Shown one piece after another: positions 24,778 to 32,919 of a stretch of DNA of 64,000 nucleotides. The DNA is from Taibaiella sp. (GTDB lineage: Bacteria > Bacteroidota > Bacteroidia > Chitinophagales > Chitinophagaceae): assembly GCA_013815385.1 (NCBI GenBank), contig JACDGL010000006.1, positions 158,623 to 222,622 on the forward strand, written 5' to 3'. Position 1 is the first letter of the stretch. Each line of letters begins with the position of its first letter. Position numbers and translations under genes: made by a program. The notes under the pieces are model-generated. The model did not search any database. It was not told the origin of the DNA and saw only the letters and a program-made list of their open reading frames with translations.

Positions 24778-24785
24778 TAACTTTG
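24778..24785 (+). promoter_or_regulatory. -7 promoter element (TAACTTTG) for feoB
   Basis: Exact TAnnTTTG, 10 nt before the feoB ATG. Confidence 0.55.
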
Positions 24786-24795
24786 CGGCCTGCAC

Positions 24796-26913
24796 ATGCA
24801 ACGCCCATACACAATTGCTTTGGTGGGCAACCCGAACAGTGGTAAAAGTTCGCTTTTTAACGCACTCACGGGGCTTCACCAGAGCGTAGGCAATTTTCCG
24901 GGAGTAACGGTTGATAAAAAAACCGGTACGGCACGTATCACCGACACGCTTGCCGTGCATGTCATAGATCTGCCCGGTACGTACAGCCTGTACCCTAAAA
25001 GTGCAGATGAGCAGGTAACCTACGAGGTGCTGCTGAATGCCAAAAGTGAAGACAAACCCGACCTGATAATAGTTATTGCAGATGCCGCCAACCTGAAGCG
25101 CAACCTGCTTTTCTGCTCGCAGATAATGGACCTGCAAACCCCTGTAGTGGTAGCGCTAACCATGATGGATATAGCGCAGAAGAAAGGCATAGTGATAGAT
25201 GTAGACGAGTTGCAGCGCATGATGGGGGTGCCTATAGTGCCCATCAACCCCAGGAAGAACAAGGGCCTGCCGCAGCTGAAGCGCACTATAGCCGAGGTGC
25301 AGCAGAAGAATTATAAAAGCATAGCCTCAGAGTTTATAGATACCACACAACTGGTAGGCAGCTGGCTGGAAGAGATAAAAACACTTTGCGAGCTGCAAAG
25401 CAGCTATGGCGCATTGCATATAGCCTGCAACTACCAGGAGCTGCGCTACCTGAATGCAGCGCAGCGCATCCGCATAGCCGCCCTGCTCGATGAAATGAAA
25501 TTTCAGAAATCGAAGGTGCAGGCCGAGGAGATAATGCAGCGCTACCGGAAGATAGGCAAGGTAATGCAGCTATGTGTAAAGGAAGAGACCCCGCAGCAAC
25601 GCCTGATGCGCAGCGAGCGGATAGATAAGATTCTGTTGCAGCCCATATGGGGCAATCTGATATTGCTGACCGTGCTGTTCCTGTTGTTCCAGAGCATCTT
25701 CTGGTTGGCAAAGTACCCTATGGACTGGGTAGAGCATGGCTTTAGCTATGTAAGCAACTGGCTGAATATACACCTCCCGGCCGGCTTTCTGAAAGATATG
25801 TTCATCAATGGGCTGCTGGCAGGCATTAGTGGTATAGCGGTTTTTATACCGCAGATAATGATACTGTTCGGCTTTATCACCATACTGGAAGATACCGGCT
25901 ACATGGCCCGTATCAGCTTTCTTACTGATAGGTTGATGCGCAGTGTTGGGCTCAATGGCCGCTCGGTAATGCCCCTCATCAGCGGCATGGCATGTGCCGT
26001 GCCCGCTATCATGGCTGCCCGTACTATACAGAACCGTAAGGAACGCCTGATAACCATAATGGTCACCCCGCTTATGAGTTGCTCTGCGCGGCTGCCGGTA
26101 TACACGATCCTTATAGGGCTGGTAATACCCTCCCGGCACCTCGGTATCTTTAATTTGCAGGGGTTGGTGCTCATGGGCCTGTACCTGCTGGGGTTTGTAA
26201 TGGCGCTGGTGGTATCAAAGGTGATGAGCTTTATAATAAAGGCGAAGGAACGTACCTACTTCCTCATGGAGCTGCCGGTATACCGTGCCCCCCGCTGGAA
26301 GAATGTGGGCATCACCATGATCGAGAAGGCAAAGATCTTTGTGCGCGATGCCGGTAAGGTCATCATGGTCATATCTCTTTTGCTGTGGGGGCTTGCCACA
26401 TTCGGCCTGCCATCGCGCATGCACCAAGTAGACGCGCGCTATGCTGCCCTGGAGCAGCAGCACCCCGGCCAAAAGAAAGCGTTGGAAAGCGCCCGCGCCA
26501 CTGCCCGCCTGGAACATTCATTTGCCGGTATGATGGGCCATGCGTTTGAGCCCGTTATACGCCCACTGGGTTTCGATTGGAAGATAGGCATCGCGCTCAT
26601 TACCTCTTTTGCCGCACGCGAAGTTTTTGTAGGCACTATGGCTACCCTGTACAGTGTAGGCGACGCAGCCGCACCGCAAGAAACGCTGCACGAAAAGATG
26701 GCCGCGGCTCGCAGGGAAGATGGCACGCCGGTATATACTCTGGCTACGGGATTGTCCTTACTTATTTTCTACGTATTTGCCATGCAGTGCATGAGCACCC
26801 TTGCCATAGTAAAGCGCGAAACAGGTAGCTGGAAGTATTCTGCCATACAGTTCGTGTACATGTTTTGCATAGCATACCTTTCTTCGCTGGTTGTGTATCA
26901 GCTATTCAAATAG
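24796..26913 (+). CDS. feoB: Ferrous iron transport GTPase-permease FeoB
   Basis: 705 residues. The N-terminal GTPase domain has G1 (GNPNSGKSS, residues 11-19), G2 (VGNFPGVTVD) and G3 (DLPG, 58-61). The expected G4 NxxD reads LTMMD with Thr122 in place of Asn, confirmed by the ACC codon. A helical spacer (about 190-265) leads to the permease domain with two Gate motifs (LEDTGYMARISFLTD, GMACAVPAIMAARTIQN and LMSCSARLPVYTILIG). The C-terminal Gate region (FAAREVFVGTM) is present. Ferrous iron is imported through it. FeoA is at 4654-4902, not adjacent; a FeoC was not seen. Confidence 0.95.
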   Translation: MQRPYTIALVGNPNSGKSSLFNALTGLHQSVGNFPGVTVDKKTGTARITDTLAVHVIDLPGTYSLYPKSADEQVTYEVLLNAKSEDKPDLIIVIADAANLKRNLLFCSQIMDLQTPVVVALTMMDIAQKKGIVIDVDELQRMMGVPIVPINPRKNKGLPQLKRTIAEVQQKNYKSIASEFIDTTQLVGSWLEEIKTLCELQSSYGALHIACNYQELRYLNAAQRIRIAALLDEMKFQKSKVQAEEIMQRYRKIGKVMQLCVKEETPQQRLMRSERIDKILLQPIWGNLILLTVLFLLFQSIFWLAKYPMDWVEHGFSYVSNWLNIHLPAGFLKDMFINGLLAGISGIAVFIPQIMILFGFITILEDTGYMARISFLTDRLMRSVGLNGRSVMPLISGMACAVPAIMAARTIQNRKERLITIMVTPLMSCSARLPVYTILIGLVIPSRHLGIFNLQGLVLMGLYLLGFVMALVVSKVMSFIIKAKERTYFLMELPVYRAPRWKNVGITMIEKAKIFVRDAGKVIMVISLLLWGLATFGLPSRMHQVDARYAALEQQHPGQKKALESARATARLEHSFAGMMGHAFEPVIRPLGFDWKIGIALITSFAAREVFVGTMATLYSVGDAAAPQETLHEKMAAARREDGTPVYTLATGLSLLIFYVFAMQCMSTLAIVKRETGSWKYSAIQFVYMFCIAYLSSLVVYQLFK

Positions 26914-26977
26914 TAATTTCTTCTTCCCATTGTATAATTTGGCCTGAGGTTTGCATTGCGTTCAACAAAATAGGCTC

Positions 26978-27121
26978 ATGAATCGTAGAATTATTTTGCT
27001 GGTTGTTGTGTTTGCGCTGCTGGTAGGCCTAAGTTCTTGTTATTTAGCTGGCCCGGGATATAATAGCAGTCCTATGCGTCATGGACTGGTGTATGGGGGA
27101 AATCGGTTCTATTATAAATAG
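26978..27121 (+). CDS. Predicted 47-residue lipoprotein
   Basis: MNRRIILLVVVFALLVGLSSC then YLAGPGYNSSPMRHGL and a GNRFYYK end. A basic start, hydrophobic core and lipobox LSSC (Cys21) make export as a lipoprotein likely, leaving a 27-residue Gly/Tyr-rich mature peptide. It follows feoB by about 65 nt on the same strand and is the first of three small lipoproteins. No homologue recognised. Confidence 0.55.
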   Translation: MNRRIILLVVVFALLVGLSSCYLAGPGYNSSPMRHGLVYGGNRFYYK

Positions 27122-27270
27122 CTGTGCAGGTAGCAATAACTAAAATGCCATTGACCACGAGTGCTATTCCTCTCTTCTCTTTGCTGTATATCAGCCGTTT
27201 AAATAATTAATTTTGTTTCCTTTAACAATGTTTGGAGCATGCTTTGCCTTACATAGGCAAATAAAGCATT

Positions 27271-27456
27271 ATGAAAAACAAATTGTTGGCGTTGGGGGCA
27301 GTGTTTATGCTGCTATTAGGCCTTAACTCTTGCATAATAGCAGAGCCGGGCTATGGTTGTTATCGTGGCCACGGGTATGGCGGTTACGGATACGGACATG
27401 TACATGAGGGTGGCGGGTATAGTTACGGTCATCGCGGTGGTGGTTACTACAGGTAA
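27271..27456 (+). CDS. Gly/Tyr/His-rich small lipoprotein
   Basis: 61 residues. Signal sequence with lipobox LNSC (Cys21), then IIAEPGYGCYRGHGYGG and GYGHVHEGGGYSYGHRGGGYYR. The mature part is almost only Gly, Tyr and His. Such composition can give adhesive or metal-binding behaviour; with feoB upstream a link to metal is tempting but unproven. A hairpin (27240-27268) lies just upstream of the ATG. Confidence 0.6.
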   Translation: MKNKLLALGAVFMLLLGLNSCIIAEPGYGCYRGHGYGGYGYGHVHEGGGYSYGHRGGGYYR

Positions 27457-27587
27457 GATCGGGAAAGATTTTTAGCGGAATATTTTATTACTGGTAAAAT
27501 TTAATTGCATTAAAAGATGCGGGATATTATTTTTATATCTTAATTTGACCCGTTGTATAGTATTCCAAGTATAAAGAATAATAGAAA

Positions 27588-27710
27588 ATGAAAAAAGCCA
27601 TCGTATTGTTTTGTGCCATTATGGTTGTGGTAGCTTCTCTAACTTCCTGCAAGGTCAAGTCACGTTCTTACATCAAGTACAGGGAACATCCACGCTACAG
27701 GGTTAACTAA
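27588..27710 (+). CDS. Predicted 40-residue lipoprotein
   Basis: MKKAIVLFCAIMVVVASLTSC then a basic mature peptide of 19 residues (KVKSRSYIKYREHPRYRVN). Lipobox LTSC (Cys21). The ATG follows ATAGAAA. Third of a run of small lipoproteins, followed by a hairpin. No homologue recognised. Confidence 0.55.
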   Translation: MKKAIVLFCAIMVVVASLTSCKVKSRSYIKYREHPRYRVN

Positions 27711-27723
27711 AATTGTATTTATT

Positions 27724-27757
27724 ACAAAGCCACTGCATTGCTGATGCGGTGGCTTTG
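27724..27757. terminator. Hairpin between convergent genes
   Basis: AAAGCCACTGCA / TGCGGTGGCTTT, 12-bp stem with one G-U pair and a 7-nt loop. The T-tract is weak on both sides. Confidence 0.55.
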
Positions 27758-27769
27758 CGTTTCTATATA

Positions 27770-28741
27770 TTAGCCAAAGTAGCTTATCTCTTCCTTCAGG
27801 TTCAGGTAAGGGTGGCGCTCCTGCAGGTCCTTGATCTTTGCGCTGTACATCTTCATAAAATTCCGGTGCCCCTCTGTTTCCGGAAAGCGTGGCTTATGGT
27901 GGTATGCGGTAACTATATCCTGCACCTCCTTCATAATATTTATTGTTTGCGCATCTATGCAGGCCTTCTCAAATTGGTGCCATACATAGCTGGTAGCCGC
28001 ATAGTTTGGGTGCACCAGGTCTATATCATAATACCGGTGGTCTCTCAATATATCTATCACCAGCTCGTACGATGGGAAATAGTATGTGTTGGGGTACGTG
28101 CTGCACAGCGTATGTACTGCTTCTACCAGCCTTGCCTTGCTCCGGTTGTTTTCTATCACGCCATCGCGCACATGCCGTACCGGGCTTATGGTAAATATTA
28201 CTGTAGCATACGGGTTGGCAGTTGATAGCTTTTGCAGCGTGTTGCCGAGCGCATTTACAATAGTATCTATGCTCAGCAATGTTTTATGGAACCACTGCGC
28301 AGGCCCGCGGTGGTTATTGGCCACGCCCTTATTGCCTTCCTTCAGGTAATACTGGAATGCTGAACCGAGTGTAATGATTATTTTATCGGCACTTTTTACA
28401 AATGCCGCTGCTTCCTTTTGTGCTGTGTTTATGTTATTGAGCGCTTCTGTCTTATCTATGTGCGAGAACCGCGTATGGTGCTGCCAGCTATTCCACAATT
28501 CATTCAGCGGAAAAAGATCCTGCGGTTCATACACCCGCCCATCCAGATAGCTATCTATGCTCTCGGCCACACTCATCGGGTTGAACAGGATGCCGTTAGG
28601 GTTGGCCAGTACATTAAATTTATATTGCGCCAGCCGCCCCGATATATGTTCTGTAAAGCACGAGCCCGTAAGCAGTATCTTATCCTTATAAGTGATGGGC
28701 GTGGGCAGCCGTTCTATATCTAGTGGTAGTTGGAATTGCAT
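27770..28741 (-). CDS. GSCFA domain-containing protein
   Basis: 323 residues. The family name motif appears as ILLTGSCFTEHISGRL near residue 23, followed by NPNGILFNPMSVAESID, LWNSWQHHTRFS and IITLGSAFQYY, all GSCFA hallmarks. The fold is SGNH-hydrolase-like; the Ser of GSCF is the likely nucleophile, with VHPNYAATSYVWHQF carrying the C-terminal His. Substrate unknown. It follows the DUF1801-like gene by 2 nt on the same strand. Confidence 0.9.
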   Translation of the reverse strand: MQFQLPLDIERLPTPITYKDKILLTGSCFTEHISGRLAQYKFNVLANPNGILFNPMSVAESIDSYLDGRVYEPQDLFPLNELWNSWQHHTRFSHIDKTEALNNINTAQKEAAAFVKSADKIIITLGSAFQYYLKEGNKGVANNHRGPAQWFHKTLLSIDTIVNALGNTLQKLSTANPYATVIFTISPVRHVRDGVIENNRSKARLVEAVHTLCSTYPNTYYFPSYELVIDILRDHRYYDIDLVHPNYAATSYVWHQFEKACIDAQTINIMKEVQDIVTAYHHKPRFPETEGHRNFMKMYSAKIKDLQERHPYLNLKEEISYFG

Positions 28742-28743
28742 AG

Positions 28744-29154
28744 TTATTTTGCGCCCAGCGGTTTTTTTATCCAGCCCATCTTTTTATATGCCTCGTAGCC
28801 TATCTTCATCGCATCGCGTACCTGCTTTATTACGTCTTTGTCTACATGCTTTATATGGAAGCATGCTTTGCCTTTCAGCAGTTTCAGAAATTCAGGGTCC
28901 AGCTTTTCACGCACGCTTTCGTTGCCGTATATAGGCATGTAGTAAAAGCCTACATAGCTGCTCTGCACTATTATGGTGCAGAAGCCTAACTCAGGGTATT
29001 GCCGTCCGTATGCCTCCACCTTCCCTACCGCCCATAGGTCGTACTTGCCTTGTATATCCATCTTGGCCACCACGTTCTCCTTTTCGTACGGCTTCATTTC
29101 TTTTTTCAGCGCGTCAAATATTTCCAGTAGTTGTTCCTGGTTCAGCTTAGGCAT
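28744..29154 (-). CDS. Small DUF1801/YdhG-like protein
   Basis: 136 residues, cytoplasmic. A helical N-terminus (LNQEQLLEIFDALKKEMKPYE) is followed by a beta-domain with LGFCTIIVQSSYVGFYYMP and LLKGKACFHIKHVDKDVIKQV; the KGKxCxHIK pattern is like YdhG/DUF1801 proteins. Role unknown. It is probably co-transcribed with the GSCFA gene (2-nt gap). Confidence 0.6.
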   Translation of the reverse strand: MPKLNQEQLLEIFDALKKEMKPYEKENVVAKMDIQGKYDLWAVGKVEAYGRQYPELGFCTIIVQSSYVGFYYMPIYGNESVREKLDPEFLKLLKGKACFHIKHVDKDVIKQVRDAMKIGYEAYKKMGWIKKPLGAK

Positions 29155-29336
29155 AGCATAATAATTTAATGTGGCAAAGGCTGCTGCGTAAAAGTAATGG
29201 TTAAAACAGATTTTATTGATTAAAATGATGCCCCCATTGTCTATTTGGCTATGACTGTATGACGTAATGGCATTATATTTACTATGGATTGAAAATTGTT
29301 TACCAATCTAAAGCACAAAAAAACTTTTCAAAAAAT

Positions 29337-30053
29337 ATGATGCACCAGAACGAATTTAGAAAATACGCTATCAAACAGCATGGCATCAGCAGCCTGGCGC
29401 TTGATAACTATACATCATCACTTTTTAAAACACCCCAGGGCCTTACTCCCTACATCATCGAAGAGCGCCCTATGAATGTGGCCTCTATGGATGTATTCAG
29501 CCGCTTGATGATGGACCGCATTATCTTTTTGGGCGAGGCCATTAATGATTATGTAGCCAATATCGTTACCGCGCAGTTATTGTTCCTGGAGAGTACCGAC
29601 CGCAACCGCGATGTGCAGATGTACATCAATAGCCCCGGTGGTAGTGTGTACGCAGGCCTGGGTATCTATGATACCATGCAGATCATTAACCCCGATGTAT
29701 CTACCATATGCACCGGTATAGCAGCATCTATGGCTGCCGTGCTTATGTGTGCCGGTACCAAGGGCAAGCGCACCGCGCTGAAGCATAGCCGCGTTATGAT
29801 ACACCAGCCACTGGGCGGTGCAGAAGGGCAGGCAAGCGATATAGAAATAACCGCGCGCGAAATAGGCAAGCTGAAGAAAGAGCTATATGAAATAATAGCT
29901 ACCCACTCTGGCCAGAAGCTAAGCAAAGTAGAAAAAGACAGTGACCGCGACTACTGGATGACCGCACCCGAAGCCAAGGAATACGGCATGGTAGATGAGG
30001 TGCTTGAACGTAACCCCCGCAAACAAAGCGACCTGGAACCTAAGCAACCGTAA
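29337..30053 (+). CDS. clpP: ATP-dependent Clp protease proteolytic subunit
   Basis: About 238 residues. ClpP forms the tetradecameric chamber of Clp proteases with ClpX/ClpA. Signatures: LTPYIIEERPMNVASMDVFSRLMMDRIIFLG, YINSPGGSVYAGL, the catalytic Ser in GIAASMAAVL, the His in RVMIHQPLGG, and the Asp in DSDRDYWMT. I start at the ATG pair at 29337/29340 (MMHQNEFRKYAIKQ), not at the TTG at 29289, because the homology of Bacteroidota ClpP starts there. A bidirectional terminator follows. Confidence 0.95.
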   Translation: MMHQNEFRKYAIKQHGISSLALDNYTSSLFKTPQGLTPYIIEERPMNVASMDVFSRLMMDRIIFLGEAINDYVANIVTAQLLFLESTDRNRDVQMYINSPGGSVYAGLGIYDTMQIINPDVSTICTGIAASMAAVLMCAGTKGKRTALKHSRVMIHQPLGGAEGQASDIEITAREIGKLKKELYEIIATHSGQKLSKVEKDSDRDYWMTAPEAKEYGMVDEVLERNPRKQSDLEPKQP

Positions 30054-30080
30054 TTAAAATGTTTATATAGTAGAATATAG

Positions 30081-30112
30081 AAAGGCAACCTTAATGGTTG
30101 CCTTTACTTTTA
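30081..30112. terminator. Bidirectional terminator after clpP
   Basis: AAAGGCAACC / GGTTGCCTTT, perfect 10-bp stem with a TTAAT loop, followed by ACTTTTAT, between convergent genes. Confidence 0.8.
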
Positions 30113-30120
30113 TACTTTGG

Positions 30121-31812
30121 TTATTCGATTGTGATTTTCGAGGTGCATTGTTTGTCTTGAGTATAGGCATTTATAAAATATACTCCTGGGTTCAGATAAG
30201 AAGTAATATTAATTTCTTTATTAGTAATAGCATTTAGTTTTTTCACTTTTCGTCCCTCCAAGTCAAATATTGATATTTCAAGTGGCTCAACAAGCGCTGA
30301 AGTAACATTTAGTACAAAACTTCCGTTATTTGGATTAGGCACTATTTTTAAACTCAATTCTGATTTCTCAAATTGATTACGAACTCCTACATTGTTTTTT
30401 ACAACAGATACAATTATTACGGAAGTGTCCACTGAAAAGCCGTCATTTACCCACACTATTAATGTGTCCTTACCTATAAAACCGGCATTAGGTGTATAAG
30501 TTATACCTGTAGGGTAAATAGTCATTCCTGTAGATAAGGCAGACCAACTTATGCTGGCTGTGCCATTATTTGGCGCTTTGAAAAGTGTGGTCATTTCAGT
30601 TTGTCCATTGTCCGGATCTGCTATCGCAAGTAATGAATCTAAAGATGTGGCAATGGAGTTTTCCTGAATGGTAAATGTATCTACTTGTCCGTGTATAAAC
30701 CGAACACGTGTGTTACCATAAGTTATACGCCGCAAAACACTGTAGGTACCATCGGCTATAATAATATTTCCTGAATTGTCCACTCCAATATCTTGTATAC
30801 CACCCAATGATGCAGATATAGCAGGGCCACCGTCACCGGAATCGCCAGTCGTGCCATTACCTGCTATGGTTGTTATGTTACCATCCGAATTGATCTTTCT
30901 GATTCTTGAGTTCCCAGCATCAGAAAAGAATACGTTTCCTAATACATCTGTTCCGATACCTACAGGTACTGCTAAATTTGCTGATGTTGCTGCTCCACCG
31001 TCTCCGGAATAACCTCTTATACCTGTACCAGCATAAGTCGAGATCACGCCGGCAGCGGCAGAAACTTTTCGGATACGATTATTTGCTTGATCACAAATGT
31101 AGACGTTATCATAAATGTCCACAGCAAGCTGAGTCGGAATTTTCATCTCTGCTAAGGTTGCAGCACCACTATCACCAGAATAACCGGGCATTCCATTACC
31201 TGCAAAAGCATAGATTTTACCCGCTTTTATTACTCGTACCTTATTGCTGTCAGGTTCGGTAATGTATACATTGTTATGGCTGTCTACCGTTACACCGTAG
31301 GGTATTATGTGCGCTGAAAGAGCTGAACCTCCGTTTCCCGTTGAACCAGCTATTCCATCCCCTGCAATTGTGCTGATAATTCCCGATGTGGTGATCTTAC
31401 GTATTCGATAGTTGAATAAATCTACGATATAAATGTTACCGGTATTATCCTTCGCGATATCGAATGGTCCTCTCAATCTCGCTGAAGAAGCTAGCCCACC
31501 GTCGCCGCTAAATCCTGACACTCCTATTGTTGATCCAGCTATTGTCGTGATTATACCAGCAGTTGAAATTTTTCTTATACAATTATTTGCGTAATCGCAT
31601 AAATAGGTAGTGCCATCTGGGTCTACCCAAATACCTCGGGGATTATTTATTTTAGCTGAGGTCGCCGCGCCCCCATCTCCTGTATAGCCAGCAGAGGTTG
31701 TACCTGCAAAAGCATTTATGGTTTGCGAATTGGCTACATTAACAACACTTAGGCTGACTATACATGTTATTTTCAGCCACCTGAGGTTTGCTTTTGTCTG
31801 TGTTTTGGGCAT
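30121..31812 (-). CDS. NHL-repeat (beta-propeller) T9SS type A secreted protein
   Basis: 563 residues. After a signal peptide (about residues 1-29) there are about six NHL-type repeats with the recurrent phrase AGxGxxGYSGDGGAATSAxL and GNVYIxDxxNxRIRKI (for example IYIVDLFNYRIRKITTSG, VYICDQANNRIRKVS). These make a six-bladed propeller. A beta-sandwich region (about 370-470) follows, and the C-terminus is a type A sorting domain (IVPNPNNGSFVLNV, ISIFDLEGRKVKKL, NPGVYFINAYT). It is likely a surface or released protein; the ligand is unknown. Confidence 0.88.
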   Translation of the reverse strand: MPKTQTKANLRWLKITCIVSLSVVNVANSQTINAFAGTTSAGYTGDGGAATSAKINNPRGIWVDPDGTTYLCDYANNCIRKISTAGIITTIAGSTIGVSGFSGDGGLASSARLRGPFDIAKDNTGNIYIVDLFNYRIRKITTSGIISTIAGDGIAGSTGNGGSALSAHIIPYGVTVDSHNNVYITEPDSNKVRVIKAGKIYAFAGNGMPGYSGDSGAATLAEMKIPTQLAVDIYDNVYICDQANNRIRKVSAAAGVISTYAGTGIRGYSGDGGAATSANLAVPVGIGTDVLGNVFFSDAGNSRIRKINSDGNITTIAGNGTTGDSGDGGPAISASLGGIQDIGVDNSGNIIIADGTYSVLRRITYGNTRVRFIHGQVDTFTIQENSIATSLDSLLAIADPDNGQTEMTTLFKAPNNGTASISWSALSTGMTIYPTGITYTPNAGFIGKDTLIVWVNDGFSVDTSVIIVSVVKNNVGVRNQFEKSELSLKIVPNPNNGSFVLNVTSALVEPLEISIFDLEGRKVKKLNAITNKEINITSYLNPGVYFINAYTQDKQCTSKITIE

Positions 31813-31850
31813 GCGGATGTAGATTTAAGTAAATATACAAAACTTATTAA

Positions 31851-32149
31851 ATTCCCCTATTTGCCGGCCTGTCGGAAGAGTTTTTCAGGATGCTGTTACA
31901 AACAAGATTAGGAGCATACTTAAATAACAACGCAACCGCCATCATTATTAATCCCATAATATGGGCGCTCATGCACGTCCCCAACTTCGCGCAAGACTAT
32001 CGTACTGCCGCTTCTCACCTGCCTTTCTTGGTGCAGTCCGCATTATGCCGCTTGGTATTCTATGGGGCTACATGATCCACCGCACCAAAAGCATCATACC
32101 ATCCACCATTGTTCATGGAATGAACCTGTGGGGCCTACAGAATTTTTAG
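31851..32149 (+). pseudogene. CPBP family intramembrane metalloprotease, truncated and frameshifted
   Basis: Two adjacent frames together spell a CPBP/CAAX-protease core. Frame 1 (from 31851, after a stop) reads AGLSEEFFRMLLQTRLGAY and ends in IIWALMHVPNFAQDY, giving the EExxxR and FxxxH-type motifs. After about 32027 the homology continues one frame over with FLGAVRIMPLGILWGYM and STIVHGMNLWGLQNF, the third motif. The N-terminal helices are missing and a net frameshift separates the halves. A stop at 32147 ends it. It lies between the NHL gene and the RAYT 2 REP repeats. Confidence 0.75.
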
Positions 32150-32173
32150 GATAGCAACTGATACAAGGATGCT

Positions 32174-32331
32174 TTGCCCATGTGGGTGTCCTCACAAACA
32201 TGCTCACGATGGGGTATACAACCTACCGCAGATGTCACCAAGCTAATATCTTGCCCATGTTGGTGTCCCCACCAACATGCTCGCGATGGATGGGTTATAC
32301 AATCTACCACAGACGTTACCAAACTAGTATC
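32174..32331. repeat. Diverged tandem duplication, two units of 77 and 81 bp each with a REP palindrome (C, D)
   Basis: Unit 1 (32174-32250) and unit 2 (32251-32331) both begin TTGCCCATG and end TAATATC or TAGTATC, with matching interiors (TATACAACCTACCGCAGATG against TATACAATCTACCACAGACG). Palindrome C (32179-32202) is imperfect; palindrome D (32256-32279) is perfect, CATGTTGGTG-TCCC-CACCAACATG. Confidence 0.85.
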
Positions 32332-32836
32332 TATAATGGGTTAAGAATCTATAGTTATTTTTACCTGTTGTATAATATTCCCCGCTACTGTATTTGTAAT
32401 CCTCAATGCGCACGCACAAATTTTTCCGTATAGGGTTTTGGTGTATATAGTTTAGCTTTTGTTTCAGCACATCCTCATTCCATATCGCTGTGCTTAAAGC
32501 GTTTCTTTCCCATATTTGATATTTTCTGTCTTTGGCATTTACAATAAATGGTTCTAACAAAGCTGTACTGTTTTCCTTTAAATCTTTCAATATCATCTTT
32601 GCAGTATATCGAAGAAAATCCCGCTGGACGTATTCTGGTTTATGTGGTTCACGGATATGCCATATCAGGTGCAGATGATTATTCATTATTACAAAGCCAT
32701 GTATGTATGCACGCCCGGCATCTACCAGAAAGTTTAAGCTGTCTATGACTATGTCCTTATAACGCTCATTTGTAAGGAGATTGTTCCATTCGAGGATGGT
32801 AGCAGTGAAAAAGGTGCAGTTATATTTTGTAAGCAT
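32324..32836 (-). CDS. REP-associated tyrosine transposase (RAYT), copy 2
   Basis: 170 residues from the ATG at 32836, aligned with copy 1: MLTKYNCTFFTATILEW against MLIKYDCTFFTATILEW. HUH motif His54-Leu-His56 in VIMNNHLHLIWH; Tyr130 in NYIHQNPIRKN; YKYSSGEYY near the end. The frame continues upstream to 32950, but that part would include the REP palindrome and has no homology. It is flanked by palindrome E (upstream, direct) and D (downstream, inverted), the same layout as copy 1. It looks intact. Confidence 0.9.
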   Translation of the reverse strand: MLTKYNCTFFTATILEWNNLLTNERYKDIVIDSLNFLVDAGRAYIHGFVIMNNHLHLIWHIREPHKPEYVQRDFLRYTAKMILKDLKENSTALLEPFIVNAKDRKYQIWERNALSTAIWNEDVLKQKLNYIHQNPIRKNLCVRIEDYKYSSGEYYTTGKNNYRFLTHYRY

Positions 32837-32895
32837 ACTACAATGTGAAAATAGCTCACAGTTGGCAATAATCCTGCGCAAAAGCCCTGCATGAG

Positions 32896-32919
32896 CTTGT
32901 TGGTGGGGACACCAACAAG
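32896..32919. repeat. REP-like palindrome E, upstream of RAYT 2
   Basis: CTTGTTGGTG-GGGA-CACCAACAAG, perfect 10-bp stem. On the minus strand it reads CCCGCC before and GCTCATG after, matching palindrome A. Confidence 0.85.

Noticed and set aside
16897..32919. CRISPR array from the recurrent palindromes
   Set aside because: The five palindromes are widely separated, lie next to RAYT genes and have no regular spacers or cas genes.
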